Shown piece by piece: positions 6,686-8,526 of a stretch of 8,526 bases of DNA (its first letter is position 1; every line of letters begins with the position of its first letter). The notes below the pieces were generated by a model. The model was given only the letters and a program-made list of their open reading frames with translations. It was not told where the DNA came from and did not search any database. The position numbers and the translations under genes were made by a program. This DNA comes from an uncultured Faecalibacterium sp. (GTDB lineage: Bacteria > Bacillota > Clostridia > Oscillospirales > Ruminococcaceae), in the NCBI GenBank assembly GCA_902463905.1, contig CABQHF010000086.1, positions 1-8,526 on the forward strand, read 5' to 3'.

Positions 6686-6859
6686 TCAGCTGTAGATTAT
6701 CCATGCACTTATTACAAAATATGCCACCCCGCATAGAATCCCGACAATGATTGGATATGCCGCCGCTACCATGTATGCATCCACAGCAATGATCAGACAG
6801 CCGATCGGTGGACAAATGAATGCGATCACAAAACCCGCTATCAACATCGTTAAATACAT
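6686..6859 (-). CDS. Small two-helix membrane protein (57 aa)
   Basis: A short gene hidden in a different frame from the upstream extension of the coiled-coil gene. It begins MYLTMLIAGFVIAF and ends GVAYFVISAWIIYS. Two hydrophobic segments, about 2-26 and 29-55, are joined by Asp27 with a PPIG turn inside the first, so nearly the whole protein is in the membrane. A strong AGGGAGG lies 8 nt before the ATG. The stop is 17 nt from the start of the coiled-coil protein gene, whose GGAGG lies in the gap, so the two look co-translated and may form one membrane complex. The small size and hydrophobicity would also fit a toxic or holin-like peptide, but nothing specific supports that. No family recognised. 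Confidence 0.72.
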   Translation of the reverse strand: MYLTMLIAGFVIAFICPPIGCLIIAVDAYMVAAAYPIIVGILCGVAYFVISAWIIYS

Positions 6860-6882
6860 TTTTCTATCCTCCCTCTAAAAGC

Positions 6883-6924
6883 AACAGCCGCCTGCCCTCT
6901 ATCTGAAGAAAGCAGACGACTGTT
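6883..6924 (-). terminator. Hairpin between the 81-aa and 57-aa genes, terminator or processing site
   Basis: Arms 6883-6895 and 6912-6924 form a 13-bp stem with a 16-nt loop. In minus-strand RNA all 13 positions pair, including two G-U pairs. On the plus strand those two positions are C-A mismatches, so the structure fits leftward transcription. It is followed by GCUUUUAG, a short U tract, and then directly by the ribosome binding site of the 57-aa gene. It may be a partial terminator that reduces downstream expression. Confidence 0.6.
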
Positions 6925-6948
6925 TCTTTATTTCATCTATACCATTGC

Positions 6949-7194
6949 TCAGAATCCATCTGTCAATCGAAGTGCCAGCGTAATCACCCACTTAATGATG
7001 GTTACGCAGATGGTTATATAACCCGCAACGACCGACAGGAGTGCTTTTTTTACCTGCCCGCCGTCCGAATTCAGCGATTGCAGTGTTTCTGCCGAAAGGA
7101 ACCGGCACAGCCATCCCCGGCCTTTGCTGATATCCCGCCATGAAAACCATGCGCCAATCAACAGAATCACGATCAATACCACTAACTGATCCAT
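6949..7194 (-). CDS. Small membrane protein (81 aa), unknown
   Basis: A short protein with an N-terminal hydrophobic segment (2-17, LVVLIVILLIGAWF), a middle region with SKGRGWLCRFLSAETLQSL (residues 23-41), and a second hydrophobic segment (about 52-76). The basic residues between the helices suggest a hairpin with the loop in the cytoplasm. The ribosome binding site is only moderate (ACGGAAG, about 9 nt from the ATG). I do not recognise the family. It lies in the low-GC block between the cysteine-rich gene and the 57-aa gene, all on the same strand, so it is probably part of the same functional unit. A frame overlapping it on the same strand (6992-7222) has no comparable composition and was judged a shadow. 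Confidence 0.62.
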   Translation of the reverse strand: MDQLVVLIVILLIGAWFSWRDISKGRGWLCRFLSAETLQSLNSDGGQVKKALLSVVAGYITICVTIIKWVITLALRLTDGF

Positions 7195-7224
7195 TTTTTA
7201 TTCTTCCGTTTTCTATATTCATTC

Positions 7225-7256
7225 AAGTGCAGCCTTCCCCAAAACAAGCCGCACTT
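7225..7256 (-). other. RNA hairpin upstream of the 81-aa gene
   Basis: Arms 7225-7235 and 7246-7256 pair over 11 bp in minus-strand RNA, with two G-U pairs that would be mismatches in plus-strand RNA. The loop is 10 nt. There is no U tract, so it is not a terminator. It lies 31 nt before the 81-aa gene and could be a processing, stability or control element. The rest of the 7195-7344 gap holds no convincing gene. Confidence 0.45.
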
Positions 7257-7344
7257 TGCAACTTTTAAAAAGCAGACCCGGGAAGTTCATTGTTCCACAC
7301 TGATCCTGATGGTCGATCTGCTCCTTTATAAGTTCATCACTTTC

Positions 7345-7545
7345 TTAGCGCTCTTCAAACCAGAAGCAGCCGTTCCGATCCTCCGGACGGTTGTAGCCAT
7401 GCGTCCAGCCTTTCTGGCAGCGGCAGTAAACCTTATCACCATTCCAGTCACTCCGGTCCGCATAGATACACTCCATACAATTTCCACAGAAGCAGCCTTC
7501 CGGCAGCACGATCATGCGCTTGTTCTGGGTATCAACTCTTTCCAT
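7345..7545 (-). CDS. Small cysteine-rich protein (66 aa), possible metal-binding
   Basis: A soluble 66-residue protein with seven cysteines: C18, C20, C23, C26 (C-x-C-x2-C-x2-C), C41, C43 and C60. The spacing suggests a zinc ribbon or other metal-holding fold. The end contains YNRPEDRNGCFWFEER, rich in aromatic and acidic residues. A TTG two codons upstream is in frame, but the ATG is chosen because GGGAGG (7554-7559) lies 8 nt before it and only 2 nt before the TTG. The first 14 bases overlap the end of the JAB protease gene and its ribosome binding site lies inside that gene, so translation is probably coupled. That pairing suggests it is a partner, regulator or substrate of the protease. 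No family is named with confidence. Confidence 0.78.
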   Translation of the reverse strand: MERVDTQNKRMIVLPEGCFCGNCMECIYADRSDWNGDKVYCRCQKGWTHGYNRPEDRNGCFWFEER

Positions 7546-7984
7546 CGTCAATTCCTCCCTGATATAAGATTGGCTCTTTTTCTATTTTGATTTTCCCATG
7601 ATCGTTCGATGCCCGATAGACCACCATTTCCCGCTCAGGCATTTTAACGACCGGAAAATACAAACAAGTTATTTCTTCCGGCATTGCTTTTAAAATCTGG
7701 TCGATATACAATTTATCGCCCGGCGAAAGACTCTCTGCTCCACCAAAATGCACATGAAAGATGCCCATAAATTCAATTCCATCTTTGAACCATCCCTCGA
7801 TTTTCCGGTTCAAATATGCAATATTCGGCGTATAACTGCAAGGAGAACCGCCCGTCTTTCCGTAATCCAAAACATGGCATGTGACCACTCCATTTTTTCC
7901 GCCAAGGATTCCACCCATCTCCGGCGGCTCACACGGAAGTTCTTTCAGGATTTCTCCCATCACAGATTCCGACTTTACGACCAT
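7532..7984 (-). CDS. JAB/JAMM-domain metalloprotease (Mov34/MPN/PAD-1-like)
   Basis: A 150-residue protein that is almost only a JAB domain. The complete zinc metalloprotease signature is visible: Glu22 in PEMGGILGG, then H77-x-H79-x10-D90 in FHVHFGGAESLSPGD, with Ser87 as the usual S-x2-D serine. Enzymes of this family cleave isopeptide or peptide bonds at the C-terminus of ubiquitin-like proteins; bacterial members occur in ubiquitin-like conjugation, sulfur-carrier and anti-phage gene sets. None of those partners lies in this window. An in-frame TTG seven codons upstream is possible, but the ATG at 7984 has GAGG 8 nt before it while the TTG has none. It is first in the low-GC block with its own promoter, and its end overlaps the cysteine-rich gene. 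Its natural target is unknown. Confidence 0.88.
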   Translation of the reverse strand: MVVKSESVMGEILKELPCEPPEMGGILGGKNGVVTCHVLDYGKTGGSPCSYTPNIAYLNRKIEGWFKDGIEFMGIFHVHFGGAESLSPGDKLYIDQILKAMPEEITCLYFPVVKMPEREMVVYRASNDHGKIKIEKEPILYQGGIDDGKS

Positions 7985-8031
7985 CTTCAGTTCCTCTCTC
8001 GCCAAAAGCCGCGTTTTTATTGCATATTCAT

Positions 8032-8061
8032 ATTATAAAATAACATTCATCTATAAGTCAA
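8032..8061 (-). promoter_or_regulatory. Promoter of the JAB cassette
   Basis: On the minus strand, TTGACT, an 18-bp spacer and TATAAT, followed by an AT-rich leader of about 40 nt. The predicted start is near 8025. No comparable promoter was found in front of the later genes of the block, so this one may drive all five. Confidence 0.72.
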
Positions 8062-8232
8062 TAGAAAAAACATCTTGCCTATCCTTAATAGCAAGGAGGG
8101 CAACAGCCATATCTCACAGCAGAATTGCTCGTTTCTCTTGCTTTGTTGTACAACGTGAGCATCGACTATCTTCTTTGTCAGACGGATAACCCCAATCGTT
8201 ATTGATTTTCAAATTTCACACGTAAAAAATGA
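8062..8232. other. Gap between the JAB promoter and the sstT terminator
   Basis: No convincing gene. It holds a perfect 10-bp palindrome GTTGTACAAC (8145-8154), a possible operator. It also holds a 32-residue minus-strand frame (8114-8212, TTG start, no clear ribosome binding site) that contains a CSRC motif and may be a remnant. No inverted terminal repeats of an insertion sequence were seen. Confidence 0.4.
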
Positions 8233-8259
8233 CCGCCGCCCTCACAATGAGGGCAGCGG
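8224..8259 (-). terminator. Terminator of sstT
   Basis: Arms 8233-8243 and 8249-8259 (CCGCUGCCCUC / GAGGGCGGCGG as minus-strand RNA) pair over 11 bp with one U-G pair and a 5-nt loop. Six U follow shortly after (8224-8229). It ends sstT transcription before the JAB cassette promoter. Confidence 0.85.
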
Positions 8260-8278
8260 CTGTTTGTGTTTTTAGAAT

Positions 8279-8526
8279 TTAGTTCTTCTTACCGGTCAGG
8301 AACTCCGGCAGGGGCTTGCCCTGCTTGCGCCACTGATGGTACTCTGCAGTAGCAGCGAACTCCACGTCACCGGCAGAGTTCAGGGCAGTCTCCACAGAGT
8401 CCTGCACCACGCCGATGATGAAGCCGACGCCCACCATCTGCATGGCGATATCGTTGGAAATGCCGAACAGGGAGCAGGCCATGGGGATCAGCAGCAGGGA
8501 GCCGCCGGCCACGCCGGAAGCACCGC
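8279..8526 (-). CDS. sstT: Serine/threonine:sodium symporter SstT, C-terminal part
   Basis: The last 81 residues of a membrane transporter, with the 5' part beyond the window edge. The segment GASGVAGGSLLLIP followed by ACSLFGISNDIAMQ and GFIIGVVQDSVETALNS is the well-known C-terminal region of SstT, a member of the dicarboxylate/amino acid:cation symporter family that imports serine and threonine with sodium. The conserved QDSVETALNS includes the Asp and Asn that in this family contribute to substrate or sodium binding. The tail ends in a soluble PLPEFLTGKKN stretch. GC-rich codons match the core genes on the left side of the window, unlike the block in between. It is followed by its own hairpin terminator. 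Confidence 0.88.
   Translation of the reverse strand, partial: GASGVAGGSLLLIPMACSLFGISNDIAMQMVGVGFIIGVVQDSVETALNSAGDVEFAATAEYHQWRKQGKPLPEFLTGKKN

Noticed and set aside
6669..6815. N-terminal extension of the coiled-coil protein
   Set aside because: No ribosome binding site at the upstream start. The segment overlaps the 57-aa membrane gene, and GGAGG stands 8 nt before the ATG at 6668.
7532..7984. Complete bacterial ubiquitin-like conjugation operon
   Set aside because: Only the JAB protease is present. None of the small proteins ends in a Gly-Gly tail, and no E1 or E2 is visible.
5799..8280. Insertion sequence or prophage
   Set aside because: No transposase, integrase or phage gene, and no terminal inverted repeats or target duplication seen by eye at the edges.
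1..8526. CRISPR array or tRNA genes
   Set aside because: No regularly spaced repeats and no cloverleaf-like segments noticed on either strand.

Overview
The window looks like chromosome of a GC-rich gut Firmicute, most likely a Faecalibacterium-type member of the Ruminococcaceae/Oscillospiraceae. That assignment is inferred from gene content (split transketolase, ECF vitamin-type S component, flavinylated extracytosolic reductase, SstT-type transporter), strong AGGAGG-type ribosome binding sites and GC-rich codons. No rRNA or tRNA is present to confirm it.

Left part (1-3010): a divergent pair. A secreted lipoprotein reductase with a covalent-FMN domain plus a FAD domain runs leftwards and is cut by the window edge. 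A LysR-type regulator runs rightwards. Between them lies a perfect 9-5-9 dyad. It is centred about 65 bp upstream of the reductase's probable transcription start and overlaps the regulator's -35 box, which is the classic layout for a LysR protein that activates its neighbour and represses itself. A 14-bp hairpin terminator separates this pair from the next unit.

Middle (3027-5778): the two halves of a split transketolase form a leftward operon with a 1-nt gap and a good promoter. Diverging from it is an ECF-transporter S component. Its promoter is a perfect match to the consensus, and its roughly 160-nt leader ends in a terminator hairpin just before the ribosome binding site, with a possible antiterminator. 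This is the pattern of a riboswitch, but I could not assign a class.

Right part (5799-8278): five small leftward genes with visibly lower GC. Two sample 60-base rows counted by hand gave about 43% here against about 60% in the LysR gene. In transcription order they are a stand-alone JAB/JAMM metalloprotease, an overlapping 66-aa cysteine-rich protein, an 81-aa two-helix membrane protein, a 57-aa two-helix membrane protein, and a 289-aa coiled-coil membrane protein. A good promoter precedes the JAB gene. The block sits between the ECF gene and the 3' end of an sstT gene, looks like an acquired accessory cassette, and is the part most likely to hold an undescribed system. No ubiquitin-like protein, E1 or E2 is visible in the window, so a ubiquitin-type function is only a possibility.
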